A stretch of 54,011 bases of DNA from Mycobacterium sp. 852002-51971_SCH5477799-a. GTDB taxonomy: Bacteria > Actinomycetota > Actinomycetes > Mycobacteriales > Mycobacteriaceae. The DNA lies in contig NZ_LZIF01000057.1 of NCBI RefSeq assembly GCF_001667145.1, positions 1 through 54,011 on the forward strand. Reading direction: 5' to 3'. Shown here piece by piece: positions 21,383-30,856 of this stretch. The notes beneath the pieces were generated by a model. That model did not search any database, had not been told where the DNA came from, and saw nothing but the letters and a program-made list of their open reading frames with translations. A program made the translations under genes and the position numbers. Numbering within the stretch: position 1 is the stretch's first letter; the number at the start of each line of letters is the position of its first letter.

Positions 21383-21388
21383 TAGGGT
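21383..21388 (+). promoter_or_regulatory. Candidate -10 box of gpsA
   Basis: TAGGGT gives a start near 21395 and a leader of about 48 bases that ends in the AGGGGG ribosome-binding site at 21431. Confidence 0.4.
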
Positions 21389-21442
21389 GTAGCGGCTGCA
21401 CGTGCCGCGTGAGCGACATCGACCACGGACAGGGGGTCATTT

Positions 21443-22477
21443 ATGACCAGCGCATCATCGGGCGCTGTCGCGGTCATGGGTGCCGGGGCGTGGGGCACGG
21501 CGCTGGCCAAAGTGCTCGTCGACGCCGGTGGGCCCGAGGCGCGGGTGACGCTGTGGGCCCGCCGGCCCGAGCTCGCCGAGCAGATCAATTCCACCCGATC
21601 CAACCCCGACTACCTGCCCGGCACGTTGCTGCCGCCGGGCATCTGTGCCACCGCCGACGCCGCCGAAGCGCTGCGCGACGCGTCGACGGTACTGCTGGGT
21701 GTGCCCGCGCAGACCATGCGCGGCAACCTCGAGCGCTGGGCGCCGCTGATCCGGGAGGGTGCCACCCTGGCCAGCCTGGCCAAGGGCATCGAGCTGGGCA
21801 CGTTGATGCGGATGAGCCAGGTCATCGTCTCGGTCGTCGGCGTCGACCCGTCCCAGGTCGCGGTGATCTCGGGGCCGAACCTGGCCAGCGAAATCGCGGC
21901 ATGCCAGCCCGCCGCCACCGTCATCGCGTGCAGCGACTCCGGCCGGGCCGTCGCCCTGCAGCGCATGCTGAACAGCGGCTACTTCCGCCCGTACACCAAT
22001 AGCGACGTGGTTGGTACCGAGATCGGCGGGGCCTGCAAGAACGTCATCGCCCTGGCGTGCGGGATGGCCGTCGGTGTCGGGCTCGGCGAGAACACCGCGG
22101 CGGCGATCATCACCCGCGGCCTGGCCGAGATCATGCGGCTGGGGATTGCGCTCGGCGCCAAGGGCGCGACGCTGGCCGGGCTGGCCGGAGTGGGCGACCT
22201 GGTGGCGACCTGCAGCTCACCGCGTTCGCGGAACCGTTCGCTGGGTGAACGGCTCGGCCGGGGAGCGACCATCCAGTCGGTGCTTTCCGGCACGCCCGAC
22301 GGCGGCGACGGGCACGTCGTCGAGGGTGTGACGTCCTGCGAGTCGGTATTGGCCCTGGCCGCCAGTTACGACGTCGAAATGCCCCTCACCGACGCCGTGC
22401 ACCGCGTGTGCCACAAAGGGCTGTCGGTGGACGAGGCGATGGCCCTGCTCCTGGGTCGCAGAACCAAGCCCGAATAA
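21443..22477 (+). CDS. gpsA: Glycerol-3-phosphate dehydrogenase (NAD(P)+)
   Basis: 344 residues. It reduces dihydroxyacetone phosphate to sn-glycerol 3-phosphate for phospholipid synthesis. The dinucleotide motif GAGAWG is at 13-18. The catalytic-lysine region [17 protein letters not shown] and the substrate motif [14 protein letters not shown] are present. ATG with AGGGGG 6 bases upstream. M. tuberculosis GpdA2 is similar in size. ddl follows after 82 bases. Confidence 0.95.
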   Translation: MTSASSGAVAVMGAGAWGTALAKVLVDAGGPEARVTLWARRPELAEQINSTRSNPDYLPGTLLPPGICATADAAEALRDASTVLLGVPAQTMRGNLERWAPLIREGATLASLAKGIELGTLMRMSQVIVSVVGVDPSQVAVISGPNLASEIAACQPAATVIACSDSGRAVALQRMLNSGYFRPYTNSDVVGTEIGGACKNVIALACGMAVGVGLGENTAAAIITRGLAEIMRLGIALGAKGATLAGLAGVGDLVATCSSPRSRNRSLGERLGRGATIQSVLSGTPDGGDGHVVEGVTSCESVLALAASYDVEMPLTDAVHRVCHKGLSVDEAMALLLGRRTKPE

Positions 22478-22544
22478 ACGCCGCCCGGGCAAAGGAAAGG
22501 GCGACGCCGAGCCCCGCCACCCGACCGGGCCGCGCACCACCCGG

Positions 22545-22550
22545 TAGCCT
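22545..22550 (+). promoter_or_regulatory. -10 box of ddl (leaderless or nearly so)
   Basis: TAGCCT ends 9 bases before the GTG at 22560, so the leader would be 0-3 bases. Confidence 0.5.
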
Positions 22551-22559
22551 CTTGAGATT

Positions 22560-23696
22560 GTGAATGCCAGCCAGCGCTCGCCGCTCCCCGGCTCAGGCGA
22601 GCGGGTACGCGTCGCCGTCGTCTTCGGCGGGCGCAGCAACGAGCACGCCATCTCATGCGTCTCGGCGGGCAGCATCCTGCGCAACCTGGACCCGGAGCGG
22701 TTCGACGTGCTCGCGATCGGCATCACTCCCGAGGGTTCGTGGGTGCTCACCGACGGCGATCCCGCCGCGCTGGCGATCACCGACCGGCAATTGCCCGAGG
22801 TGACCGCCGCGTCGGGAACCGAATTGGCGCTGCCCGCCGACCCTCGGCGCAGCGGCCAGTTGGTGTCCCTCGCGCCGGGCGCCAGCGAGGTGTTGGCGTC
22901 GGTCGACGTGGTGTTTCCGGTACTGCACGGCCCCTACGGCGAGGACGGCACCATTCAGGGTCTGCTGGAACTCGCCGGGGTGCCCTACGTGGGTGCCGGC
23001 GTGCTCGCCAGCGCGGCCGGCATGGACAAGGAGTTCACCAAGAAACTGTTCGCCGCCGAAGGATTGCCGATCGGTGACTACGCGGTGCTGCGCCCGTCGC
23101 GCCCGGGGCCGCGCCCCGAGGAGTGCGAGCGGCTGGGCCTGCCGGTGTTCGTCAAACCCGCCCGGGGAGGCTCCTCGATCGGCGTGAGCCGGGTGTCGAG
23201 CTGGGATCAGCTGGACGCCGCCGTCGCCGCCGCGCGCCGCCATGACCCCAAAGTTATCGTCGAGGCCGCGGTCGTCGGTCGTGAGCTGGAGTGCGGTGTG
23301 CTCGAAATGCCCGATGGCACAGTGCAAGCCAGCACGCTGGGCGAGATCCGGGTGGCCGGGGTGCGCGGGCGCGAGGATTCCTTCTACGACTTCTCGACCA
23401 AGTACCTCGACGACGCGGCCGAATTGGACGTGCCCGCCAAGGTGGACGACGAAATCGCCGACGGGATACGCCAATTGGCGGTCCGGGCGTTCAAGGCCAT
23501 CGACTGCCAAGGGCTGGCCCGGGTCGACTTCTTTCTCACCGAAGACGGGCCGGTGCTCAACGAGATCAACACGATGCCGGGGTTCACCACGATCTCGATG
23601 TACCCGAGGATGTGGGCGGCCAGCGGCATGGACTACGCGACCTTGCTGGCGACGATGGTCCAGACCGCGCTGGCGCGCGGAGTGGGCCTGCGCTGA
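22560..23696 (+). CDS. ddl: D-alanine-D-alanine ligase
   Basis: 378 residues. ATP-grasp enzyme of peptidoglycan precursor synthesis and the target of D-cycloserine. N domain [24 protein letters not shown]-binding region [18 protein letters not shown]. Metal and substrate site [31 protein letters not shown]. tuberculosis DdlA is 373 residues. The GTG start fits the -10 box. Confidence 0.95.
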   Translation: MNASQRSPLPGSGERVRVAVVFGGRSNEHAISCVSAGSILRNLDPERFDVLAIGITPEGSWVLTDGDPAALAITDRQLPEVTAASGTELALPADPRRSGQLVSLAPGASEVLASVDVVFPVLHGPYGEDGTIQGLLELAGVPYVGAGVLASAAGMDKEFTKKLFAAEGLPIGDYAVLRPSRPGPRPEECERLGLPVFVKPARGGSSIGVSRVSSWDQLDAAVAAARRHDPKVIVEAAVVGRELECGVLEMPDGTVQASTLGEIRVAGVRGREDSFYDFSTKYLDDAAELDVPAKVDDEIADGIRQLAVRAFKAIDCQGLARVDFFLTEDGPVLNEINTMPGFTTISMYPRMWAASGMDYATLLATMVQTALARGVGLR

Positions 23697-23700
23697 CCAC

Positions 23701-24261
23701 CTAACGGGGCTGGCCGGGGTCGACGGGCGCCGCCGGGATGCTGCGGTCGATCGCCTCGGAGAGCCGCTGAATGGGCGTCGGTCCCGATCCGGTCGGCAGC
23801 GTGAGCGCCACATAGACCCCGCGATCCACCGTGTACCAGGTGGATCGGCCTGCGTCACCGGCGGATTGCTGCTCGGAACGCACCTGGAACCACTGCACCC
23901 GATCGACGACCTGAATCGGGGATCCCACGACGAACTCGGCCGGGCGATCCAGCCCGCAACGCAGCACCACCGGGTCTCCGTCCGGCCCGCTTCGCCAGGC
24001 GGCGACGCCGTGCGGGGCCGGCTGCTCGAGCGGCGCGTGCTGGTAGTCCCCGAGCCGCTGCGGCAGCGCGCCCATCAGCGCCCGGCATGAGGGCCCGTCG
24101 GCCTGCGGCGCGGGGACGGCGGGAACCGCAACCGAGCGCGGGGGCGCCTCGCGGGTCGCCGCGATGGCCAGGATCACGCCGATCGTCGCGACGCCCAATG
24201 CGATCGCGGCGATGATCAGCGCGCGCGGCGGCCCGGGATCGGCGTCCGATTCGGTTGCCAC
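23701..24261 (-). CDS. DUF3515 membrane-anchored protein (Rv2980-like)
   Basis: 186 residues from a GTG that has AAGGAGG 9-10 bases upstream (24271-24278 on the opposite strand). A further in-frame ATG 42 bases upstream lacks such a site. One transmembrane segment (about residues 16-35, ALIIAAIALGVATIGVILAIA) is followed by an exported domain of ~140 residues with two cysteines (Cys59 and Cys102), probably a disulfide. The family has no known function. Convergent with ddl, four bases between stops. Confidence 0.8.
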   Translation of the reverse strand: MATESDADPGPPRALIIAAIALGVATIGVILAIAATREAPPRSVAVPAVPAPQADGPSCRALMGALPQRLGDYQHAPLEQPAPHGVAAWRSGPDGDPVVLRCGLDRPAEFVVGSPIQVVDRVQWFQVRSEQQSAGDAGRSTWYTVDRGVYVALTLPTGSGPTPIQRLSEAIDRSIPAAPVDPGQPR

Positions 24262-24385
24262 CGTCCGCGCACCTCCTTGTCTGCTAACCACTATCGCCCG
24301 CATTTACCTACGTGCCAATTTATTCTCGGGCCGAAACGGTCCCGCGGAGCCCCGTCCGGCGCGGTCCGAGCGACGCCACGAGCCC

Positions 24386-24391
24386 TATCGT
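24386..24391 (+). promoter_or_regulatory. -10 box of thiL (leaderless)
   Basis: TATCGT ends 7 bases before the GTG at 24399, supporting that start over the upstream in-frame codons. Confidence 0.6.
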
Positions 24392-24398
24392 GGGTGGC

Positions 24399-25358
24399 GT
24401 GCAAGACGAATCGGGTGAGTCCCCGTCGCTGCGGCAACTCGGTGAGTTCGCCGTGATCGATCGCCTGGTGCGGGGGCGCGAGCAGCCCGCCGCGGTCGTG
24501 CTCGGGCCGGGTGACGATGCGGCGCTGGTGTCATCGGGTGATGGCCGCGCGCTGGTGTCGACCGACATGCTCGTGCAGGACCGGCACTTCCGGCTGGACT
24601 GGTCGACGCCGCACGACATCGGCCGCAAGGCGATTGCGCAAAACGCGGCGGATATCGAGGCGATGGGCGGGCGGCCCACGGCATTCGTGGTCGCCTTCGG
24701 CGCACCCGGTGATACGCCGGCGGCGAAGGTGGACGCGCTGGTCGACGGGATGTGGGACGAGGCGCACCGGATCGGTGCCGGCATCGCGGGCGGCGACCTG
24801 GTCCACTGCCCGCAGTGGGTCATCTCGGTGACGGTGCTGGGCGACCCGAACGGGCTCCCACCGGTGCTCCGATCGGGCGCGAAGCCCGGTGCGCTGATCG
24901 CCGTCGCCGGTGACCTGGGCCGCTCGGCGGCAGGATTTGACTTGTGGCGCAACGGTATTGAGGGCTTCGATGAACTGCGGCGCCGTCATGTGGTGCCGCA
25001 GCCGCCCTATGGTCAGGGAGCGGTGGCGGCGGCCGGGGGTGCGCAGGCGATGATCGACATCTCCGACGGCCTGGTCGGCGACCTGGGTCATGTCGCCGAG
25101 GCGTCCGGGGTGGGCATCCATCTGTCCACGGCGGCGCTGGCCGCGGACCATGATGCGCTTGGCGAAGCCGCGGCCGCGGTGGGCGCCGATCCCTGGGGCT
25201 GGGTGCTGGGCGGGGGCGAGGACCACGCGCTCGCCGCGTGTTTCGCGGATGCCGCGCCGGCCGGTTGGCGCATCATCGGGCGGGTCGTCGATGGGCCGGC
25301 CCGGGTGCTGGTCGACGATCGGGAGTGGAGCGGCCACGCAGGCTGGCAGTCGTATTAG
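24399..25358 (+). CDS. thiL: Thiamine-monophosphate kinase
   Basis: 319 residues. It phosphorylates thiamine phosphate to the diphosphate cofactor. AIR-synthase-related fold: LGPGDDAALV, STDMLVQDRHFRLDWS, AQNAADIEAMGGRP and IDISDGLVGDLGHVAEASGVG. No TPP riboswitch precedes it; the transcript appears leaderless. ung follows after 41 bases. Confidence 0.93.
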   Translation: MQDESGESPSLRQLGEFAVIDRLVRGREQPAAVVLGPGDDAALVSSGDGRALVSTDMLVQDRHFRLDWSTPHDIGRKAIAQNAADIEAMGGRPTAFVVAFGAPGDTPAAKVDALVDGMWDEAHRIGAGIAGGDLVHCPQWVISVTVLGDPNGLPPVLRSGAKPGALIAVAGDLGRSAAGFDLWRNGIEGFDELRRRHVVPQPPYGQGAVAAAGGAQAMIDISDGLVGDLGHVAEASGVGIHLSTAALAADHDALGEAAAAVGADPWGWVLGGGEDHALAACFADAAPAGWRIIGRVVDGPARVLVDDREWSGHAGWQSY

Positions 25359-25399
25359 GGTGACGCGGTGACCGTTTACGCGATCGCGAAGAGCCGATG

Positions 25400-26083
25400 A
25401 TGACCGCGCGCCCGCTGGGTGAACTGGTCGAGCCGGGGTGGGCGAGTGCGCTGCAGCCGGTGGCCGACCAGGTGGCCGAGATGGGGCAATTCCTGCGGAC
25501 CGAGATCGCGGCCGGGCGCAGGTATCTGCCGGCGGGGCCGAATGTGTTGCGCGCCTTCACCTATCCCTTCGACGACGTCAGGGTGTTGATTGTCGGGCAG
25601 GACCCGTACCCCACGCCCGGACACGCTGTGGGGCTGAGCTTTTCGGTGGCGCCCGAGGTGCGGCCACTGCCGCGGAGTCTGGCCAACATTTTTCAGGAGT
25701 ACACCGCGGACCTGGGCCATCCGTCGCCCTCGTGCGGTGACCTGACGCCCTGGGCGCAGCGCGGCGTGCTGCTGCTGAACAGGGTGCTCACGGTGCGCCC
25801 GAGTAACCCGGCCTCGCACCGCGGCAAGGGCTGGGAGGCGGTGACCGAGTGCGCTATCCGTGCGCTGACGCAGCGGTCGCGGCCCCTGGTGGCCATCCTG
25901 TGGGGCCGCGACGCTTCGACACTCAAACCGATTCTCGCCCAAGGAAATTGCGTTGCCATCGAATCGCCGCATCCGTCGCCGCTATCGGCCTCGCGCGGGT
26001 TCTTCGGTTCGCGCCCGTTCAGCCGCGCCAACGAACTGCTGGCCGAGATGGGCGCCGACGCGATCGATTGGCGCCTGCCATGA
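25400..26083 (+). CDS. ung: Uracil-DNA glycosylase
   Basis: 227 residues from the second of two adjacent ATG codons (25397 and 25400), the one matching the family start MTARPL. It removes uracil from DNA, important in a G+C-rich genome prone to cytosine deamination. The catalytic water-activating Asp68 is in [16 protein letters not shown]; the C-terminal [13 protein letters not shown] contains the catalytic His and the minor-groove loop. The stop overlaps the next ATG (ATGA). Confidence 0.95.
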   Translation: MTARPLGELVEPGWASALQPVADQVAEMGQFLRTEIAAGRRYLPAGPNVLRAFTYPFDDVRVLIVGQDPYPTPGHAVGLSFSVAPEVRPLPRSLANIFQEYTADLGHPSPSCGDLTPWAQRGVLLLNRVLTVRPSNPASHRGKGWEAVTECAIRALTQRSRPLVAILWGRDASTLKPILAQGNCVAIESPHPSPLSASRGFFGSRPFSRANELLAEMGADAIDWRLP

Positions 26084-27018
26084 CCGAGATGTTCGCGCTG
26101 CGGGCGCACCGGCGGGGCGGCCCGGAGGAGCTGGTATTCGAACGCGCCCCGGTACCGATACCGGCCGCAGGCGAAGTCTTGGTGGCCGTGCACGCGGCCG
26201 GGATCACCTTCGACGAGCTGACGTGGGACGAGACCTGGATCCGCGACGGGGCCAGCCGCGTCCCGGTGGTCCCGTCACACGAGGTGTCGGGTGTCGTCAA
26301 GGAGGTTGCCGCCGAGGTCACGGATTTCGCGCCCGGCGCCGAGGTGTACGGGTTGATCGGGTTCGACCGCGACGGTGCCGCGGCCGATTTCGTCGCGGTG
26401 CCCGCGACCGACCTGGCCATCAAGCCGTCGACGGTGTCGCACGCCATGGCCGCCGCGCTGCCGCTGGCCGGCCTGACCGCCCTGCAGGCGTTGGTCGACC
26501 ACGCCGCGGTGCAACCGGGAGAGGCCGTCCTGGTGACCGGAGGTGCCGGGGGAGTGGGGCTGTTGGCGGTTCAGCTGGCCGCGATGCTGGGTGCCCGGGT
26601 CACCGCGACCGTGCGCAGCGACACCGCCAATCTCCTGCGCGGGTGCGGCGCGCAGCGCGTGATCGACGTGCGCACCGAGGCGTTCGACGAGACCGGCGCC
26701 GGTTACGACGTCGTCATCGACACGGTGGGAGGCCAGATGTTGGAGCGGTCGTTCGGCGTGCTGCGCCGCGGCGGCCGGCTGGTCACCTTGTCGGCGCCGC
26801 CTCCGGCCGGCAGGGCCGACGAGTTCGGCGTCACCGCAACCTTCTTCATCGTCACGCCGAATCGCGATCAGCTTGACGAACTCGCCGCGCTGGTCGACAG
26901 CGACCGGTTGCACGTCGCGATCGCCCAGACGTTCGGCCTCGACGAGGGCCGGGAGGCTTATGAAAGCCGCGACGCCGGCACGCGCGCCGGCAAGACGGTC
27001 CTCATCGTGCGGGACTGA
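26080..27018 (+). CDS. Zinc-less MDR/quinone oxidoreductase-like protein
   Basis: 312 residues, starting at an ATG that overlaps the ung stop by 4 bases. N-terminal GroES-like domain ([21 protein letters not shown]); the position that holds the catalytic zinc cysteine in true alcohol dehydrogenases is not Cys, so it is zinc-independent. NADPH motif [19 protein letters not shown] (GxxGxxG). Substrate unknown; enones and quinones are typical. I know of no counterpart after ung in M. tuberculosis, so it begins the accessory block. Confidence 0.85.
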   Translation: MTEMFALRAHRRGGPEELVFERAPVPIPAAGEVLVAVHAAGITFDELTWDETWIRDGASRVPVVPSHEVSGVVKEVAAEVTDFAPGAEVYGLIGFDRDGAAADFVAVPATDLAIKPSTVSHAMAAALPLAGLTALQALVDHAAVQPGEAVLVTGGAGGVGLLAVQLAAMLGARVTATVRSDTANLLRGCGAQRVIDVRTEAFDETGAGYDVVIDTVGGQMLERSFGVLRRGGRLVTLSAPPPAGRADEFGVTATFFIVTPNRDQLDELAALVDSDRLHVAIAQTFGLDEGREAYESRDAGTRAGKTVLIVRD

Positions 27019-27049
27019 CAGCCGTCCCAGAGTCGGGCGGCAAGCGGCG

Positions 27050-27880
27050 TCACGAGTCCGCGAAATTGACGTCCTTCGTGACGGCCTTCCACTCCTCGAT
27101 CGACTCCGACATCGCAGTGATCTTGTCCCGCATGGCCTTCAGCACGTCACGGCCCAGCAACAGCCGAAGTGGCGGCTCGTCGAGAGTGGTCACCATCAGC
27201 ACCGCGTCCGCGACCTTTTTCGGATCACCGGGTAGGTGATCGGCGAACTGCTTGATCAGGTCCTTGCGCGCGGCCACGTCGGCGTAGTCGGAGATCGGGC
27301 TGCCCGATTCCTTCATCGACCGCGTCGCCCAGTCGGTGCGGAACGCGCCCGGCTCGATGGCGGTCACCTTGATGCCCAACGGGCGCACCTCGGCGGCCAG
27401 CGCCTCGCTCACCGCCTCCAGCGCGAATTTGGTCGACGAGTAATAGGCGTTGGGCGGGTTGGCCACCAGGCCCGTCATCGAGGAGATGTTGATGATGTGC
27501 CCCGACCCCCGGGCGCGCATGGCGGGCAGCACCGCCTTGATCATGTCGACCGCCCCGAAGTAGTTCACGTCGAACAGCTTTCGCACCTCGGCGTCCTCGC
27601 CCTCTTCCACCGAGGACAGGTAGCCGTGACCGGCGTTGTTGACCAGGACATCGATCCCACCGAATGCCGCGTCGGCCGCCGACACCGCCGCCGCGATCTG
27701 GGCGGCGTCGGTCACGTCGAGGGCAAGGGGCAGGGCCCGGTCGCCGAATTCGGCGGCGATGTCGCGCACCGCCTCGGGCCGCCGCGCGGTCACCACCACG
27801 TTGTGGCCGGCTTGCAGTGCGGCGCGCGCGATTTCGCGACCAAAGCCGGTGGAGCATCCCGTGATCAGCCAGCGCGCCAC
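27050..27880 (-). CDS. Short-chain dehydrogenase/reductase
   Basis: 276 residues from a GTG. Classical SDR: TGCSTGFG cofactor loop (7-14), NNAG (81-84), Ser133/134, Tyr147 and Lys151 (YYSSTK). The last gene of a minus-strand set: NTF2-like, sulfotransferase, DUF1214-like, SDR. Its start codon is 3 bases from the preceding stop. Substrate not deducible. Confidence 0.88.
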   Translation of the reverse strand: MARWLITGCSTGFGREIARAALQAGHNVVVTARRPEAVRDIAAEFGDRALPLALDVTDAAQIAAAVSAADAAFGGIDVLVNNAGHGYLSSVEEGEDAEVRKLFDVNYFGAVDMIKAVLPAMRARGSGHIINISSMTGLVANPPNAYYSSTKFALEAVSEALAAEVRPLGIKVTAIEPGAFRTDWATRSMKESGSPISDYADVAARKDLIKQFADHLPGDPKKVADAVLMVTTLDEPPLRLLLGRDVLKAMRDKITAMSESIEEWKAVTKDVNFADS

Positions 27881-27882
27881 CG

Positions 27883-29127
27883 TCAGATCGTCCCTTCCGG
27901 CAGGCGGCGCAGGTAGGCCGTGCGCCGCTGCGCCAGCTCCGTTTCCCGCTGATCCTCGCTCACCCGCGGCAGGTGCGGGACCTCGGCGTCGAGCCGGTCC
28001 AGCTTGATCACCCGTCCGCGCGCGCCGAGGTCTTCCCGGGGACCGCCCTCGCCGAACTCCGCCATGCGCAGGGTCAAGATGGCCTCCCGCAAGCCGTCGG
28101 AGTCGATCCAGTTGGCCACACCGGGGTCGACCGGCGAGATCAGGTACGTGTACGAGCCGTCCTCGTTTGCGACCGACTGTGCCTTGTTGAGGCTTCCGGT
28201 GCGGTCGACGAGATCCAAAGTGGTGCCCCAGACGTTGCTCAGCGGCACCGTGAAGTATTCGGCGCCGCCGTCGTTCAGGTCGACGACGAACGCCTCGTCG
28301 GGGGCGAGGTCGAACCGGCCCATCACGTACACCTGGTTGCGCATCGCGCCGACCTTGTCGGCCGACCAGGCCAGGTCGAAGTGGTTGGCCGGCATCTTGT
28401 AGACGCCGTGGCTGAGCTTGCCGGTGAAGTTGGCGAAGTAGTCCATCATCGCCGCGGTGGCCTCGGCCTGCTCGTCAAGTGTGCGTGCCGGGGTGGCCGG
28501 CTGGCCGCCAAGTCGTTGTACCTCAATGTGATTGGGGTCGTCGCGACCCCAATCCAGCAGCACGTCGCGGATGTAGAACTCGTGGGCTTCCGGCGAGGTC
28601 TGCACGTGGTTCGGCCGCCCGTTGGCGGGTTGGGCGTCGACGGTGATGGTGTAGCTGCCGTCGGGCTCGACCTGCATGGTGCGGCCGTTGAGCACCGCGA
28701 CGGTGCCCATCTGCGCGTCCCACAGCGTGAAGTAGTTCTCGGTCATGCGGTGCTCGCCGACCCGGCCGTGGATCTCGTAACGTTCATCCCCGCAGACCGG
28801 GATGACCCGGTACACGCTGTCGGGATTGTCGATGCCCCAACGCGATCCGGGAACGCTGCGGCCGTCCACCGGGTGCGCGAGCCGGGTGATGCAGCTGACC
28901 TTGGGCCGCAGCTTGTCCTGGTTGGACGACCACACCGCCGCCGAGAACATCACCTCGGCGAACGCGTCGTCGAATCGTTCGCGCATCGCGTCCGACGCCT
29001 TGGCGCGGCCGAGCCACGTCTCGGCGACCGTGCGGTAGGCGGCCCTGACGGTCGGGTGCTCGATCAGGTCGAGGGCCGCCAGCTCCTGTTCGTGCTGGGA
29101 CGCCGTCGCGACCGGGTGATCAGGCAT
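27883..29127 (-). CDS. DUF1214-like protein
   Basis: 414 residues from the ATG at 29127, which has GGAGGAA about 7 bases upstream; an ATG 27 bases earlier is less likely. No signal peptide. The C-terminal third has the DUF1214-like signature (DEAFVVDLNDGGAEYFTVPLSN; SYTYLISPVDPGVANWID). The family has no established activity and often sits with SDR and sulfotransferase genes in mycobacteria. It overlaps the sulfotransferase stop by 8 bases, so translation is coupled. Confidence 0.75.
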   Translation of the reverse strand: MPDHPVATASQHEQELAALDLIEHPTVRAAYRTVAETWLGRAKASDAMRERFDDAFAEVMFSAAVWSSNQDKLRPKVSCITRLAHPVDGRSVPGSRWGIDNPDSVYRVIPVCGDERYEIHGRVGEHRMTENYFTLWDAQMGTVAVLNGRTMQVEPDGSYTITVDAQPANGRPNHVQTSPEAHEFYIRDVLLDWGRDDPNHIEVQRLGGQPATPARTLDEQAEATAAMMDYFANFTGKLSHGVYKMPANHFDLAWSADKVGAMRNQVYVMGRFDLAPDEAFVVDLNDGGAEYFTVPLSNVWGTTLDLVDRTGSLNKAQSVANEDGSYTYLISPVDPGVANWIDSDGLREAILTLRMAEFGEGGPREDLGARGRVIKLDRLDAEVPHLPRVSEDQRETELAQRRTAYLRRLPEGTI

Positions 29128-30326
29128 GTGTTGTTCCTCCGATATGCTGTCCAAAACGCTTGTTGTACAACGTGAATCGATCGTCGACCTGCTCGGGACG
29201 CAGGTTGTAGTTCTCCAACCCGTAGGGCGGGCGCGGCGCCTCCCGGGGGCGGTGGGCCAGCCAGCGCCGCATCGCCTCCTCCGCCTGCGCGGTCAGCGGC
29301 AGGCCGATGGCGTCGTAGACGCGAGCCACCTGGCCGATCGGATCGGCCACCGCGTCGTCGAACCCGATGTCGGTGACCACCGCGCCCTCATCGGCCCAGC
29401 CGTCGCGGACCGCCATCGCCCGATCGTTCGTCCAGCCCATCCGGTCCAACCACTGCGCACCGACCCGGTGCATGTCGACGGTATCGGAGTGCATCGCGTG
29501 CAGGGGTCGCGTTCAGGCTGGCCCCCGACGCGATGGTGGTGCGCGGGTCACGATGCATTTGCACGATGTGCAGATCGGGAAACTGGGCGCGCAGGACATG
29601 CAAATACCCAAGGTGCGCAGGCGATTTGAGCACCCAGCGCTGGCCCCGCACCCCGCGCCGGCGCTTCTGCCACTGGAGGAATTGCAGCATGCGGTGCAGA
29701 TAGCTATAGGCGGGGGAGAAGTCCTGGGCGTCGAGCCAGGTTCGGTACCGCGGCAGGTGCGCGCCCGATTCGGGCACGTGCGACAGGAACGCATCGGCCA
29801 AAAAGACGATTTCCTCCTCGGCCTCCCTGGCGTACATCGGGTGGATCGAAAACAATTCGGGCGCCAGTTCGCGCGACTTCGCTTCTCGCGCTTCGCTGAT
29901 CGCGATGCGCGGATCGGGGGGGTCGGTGAACCGATGGTCCAGCCGCGGCGCGACCTCGACGACCTCCCAGCCATACGCGCAGACGAAGCGTGGGTCGGCG
30001 GCCAGGAGCCGCTGCAGCAGGGTGGTGCCGCTGCGCATCATGCCGACGACGACGATCGGCGCGGCCACCACCTCGTCGAGGATCTCCGGGTGGCGGCGGA
30101 TCCACTCCTGTGCGCGCAGCCGCATCCGCAGGCTGTGCACGATGCCCGAGCGCAGGATGTGCACTCCGACGGCGTTCAGGTCGGCGCCGGCGTAATCGTC
30201 CAGCAATACGCAAAGCGGGCCCTCGAATTCGCCCGGGCCCCAGTCGGTCAGCTCATCCTTGCGTTGCGCGTCGGCCAGGACGGCGGCAGGGTCGAATGGG
30301 CCGCCGGACGCGCTCGCGGATGCCAC
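29120..30326 (-). pseudogene. Sulfotransferase, frameshifted by one base
   Basis: The first part (GTG 30326 to about 29508) has the PAPS-binding loop VVVGMMRSGTTLLQRLLAADPRF and RWVLKSPAHLGYLHVLRAQFPDLHIVQMHRDP, a complete sulfotransferase core. The reading frame then leaves the family. A second frame, starting HSDTVDMHRVGAQW and ending GQHIGGTTHA, supplies the expected C-terminus. Removing one base from the four-G run at 29505-29508 joins them smoothly (ASLNATLHAMHSDT). So it is either a recent pseudogene or a homopolymer sequencing error. Intact relatives are about 400 residues. Confidence 0.85.
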
Positions 30327-30329
30327 CGG

Positions 30330-30773
30330 TCAGAACTTCAGGTGCCGGCTGACATCGCCGACCTGGTCGACGAACATGATGCGGCTGTCGAAACACCAGG
30401 CCCCGCCCACCCGGTGGAAGGTGTCCTTGTAGTGCCCGGTGACGATCACCTGCAGCGGCAGGTCATCGGTGGCCTGCGTGACGCAGTAATAGGACGTGCT
30501 CCGCGCGGTCCCGGCCGCCTCGTCGATGTAGAGCTGGACGTTGGTCGTGTTGTGTTTGGTCTTTGGGGTGCCGTCGTCATAGATGCGCGTGGCCATGTCG
30601 TACATCTCCCGCACCCGGGCCGAGCCGGCGAACACCGTCTCCGGTGGGCCGTCTTCCACCCCGCAGATGCGGCCGTGCTCGAAAAGCCGGGCCACCCCGT
30701 CCAGGTCGCCGCCGTCGAGAAGCTGCGCGTAGGTGTAGATGAGGTTGGTGATCTCGGTGGCGCTGTCACTCAT
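30330..30773 (-). CDS. NTF2/SnoaL-like protein
   Basis: 147 residues. Alpha-plus-beta cone fold of the SnoaL/NTF2 group: EITNLIYTYAQLLDGGDLDGVARLFEHG at the start, HNTTNVQLYIDEAAGTARSTSYYCVTQ, and GHYKDTFHRVGGAWCFDSRIM at the end. Members act as isomerases, hydratases or ring-modifying enzymes; the catalytic residues here are not assignable with certainty. First gene of the minus-strand cluster, divergent from an SDR. Confidence 0.8.
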   Translation of the reverse strand: MSDSATEITNLIYTYAQLLDGGDLDGVARLFEHGRICGVEDGPPETVFAGSARVREMYDMATRIYDDGTPKTKHNTTNVQLYIDEAAGTARSTSYYCVTQATDDLPLQVIVTGHYKDTFHRVGGAWCFDSRIMFVDQVGDVSRHLKF

Positions 30774-30801
30774 GTCGAACCGCCTCGGAGTCTTCCGCTC
30801 T

Positions 30802-30831
30802 TATGTTGGCAGAACCGGTCCAACTTACATA
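30802..30831. promoter_or_regulatory. Candidate operator between divergent accessory genes
   Basis: TATGTTGG (30802-30809) and CCAAC-TT-ACATA (30820-30831) form a dyad interrupted by two extra bases, around a 10-base centre. It lies between the NTF2-like gene and the SDR at 30857. TetR-type regulators commonly use such sites, but no regulator is encoded nearby. Confidence 0.35.
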
Positions 30832-30842
30832 GAACCGACCAT

Positions 30843-30848
30843 TACTCT
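30843..30848 (+). promoter_or_regulatory. -10 box of the SDR at 30857 (leaderless)
   Basis: TACTCT ends 8 bases before the GTG at 30857. Confidence 0.5.
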
Positions 30849-30856
30849 GGATCGCC

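Noticed and set aside
24262..24398. TPP riboswitch upstream of thiL
   Set aside because: No room: the -10 box is 7 bases from the start codon, and thi-box sequences are absent.
29120..29494. A separate small gene of 124 residues
   Set aside because: It is the C-terminal part of the frameshifted sulfotransferase; it has no start signals of its own and joins the upstream frame after removal of one base.
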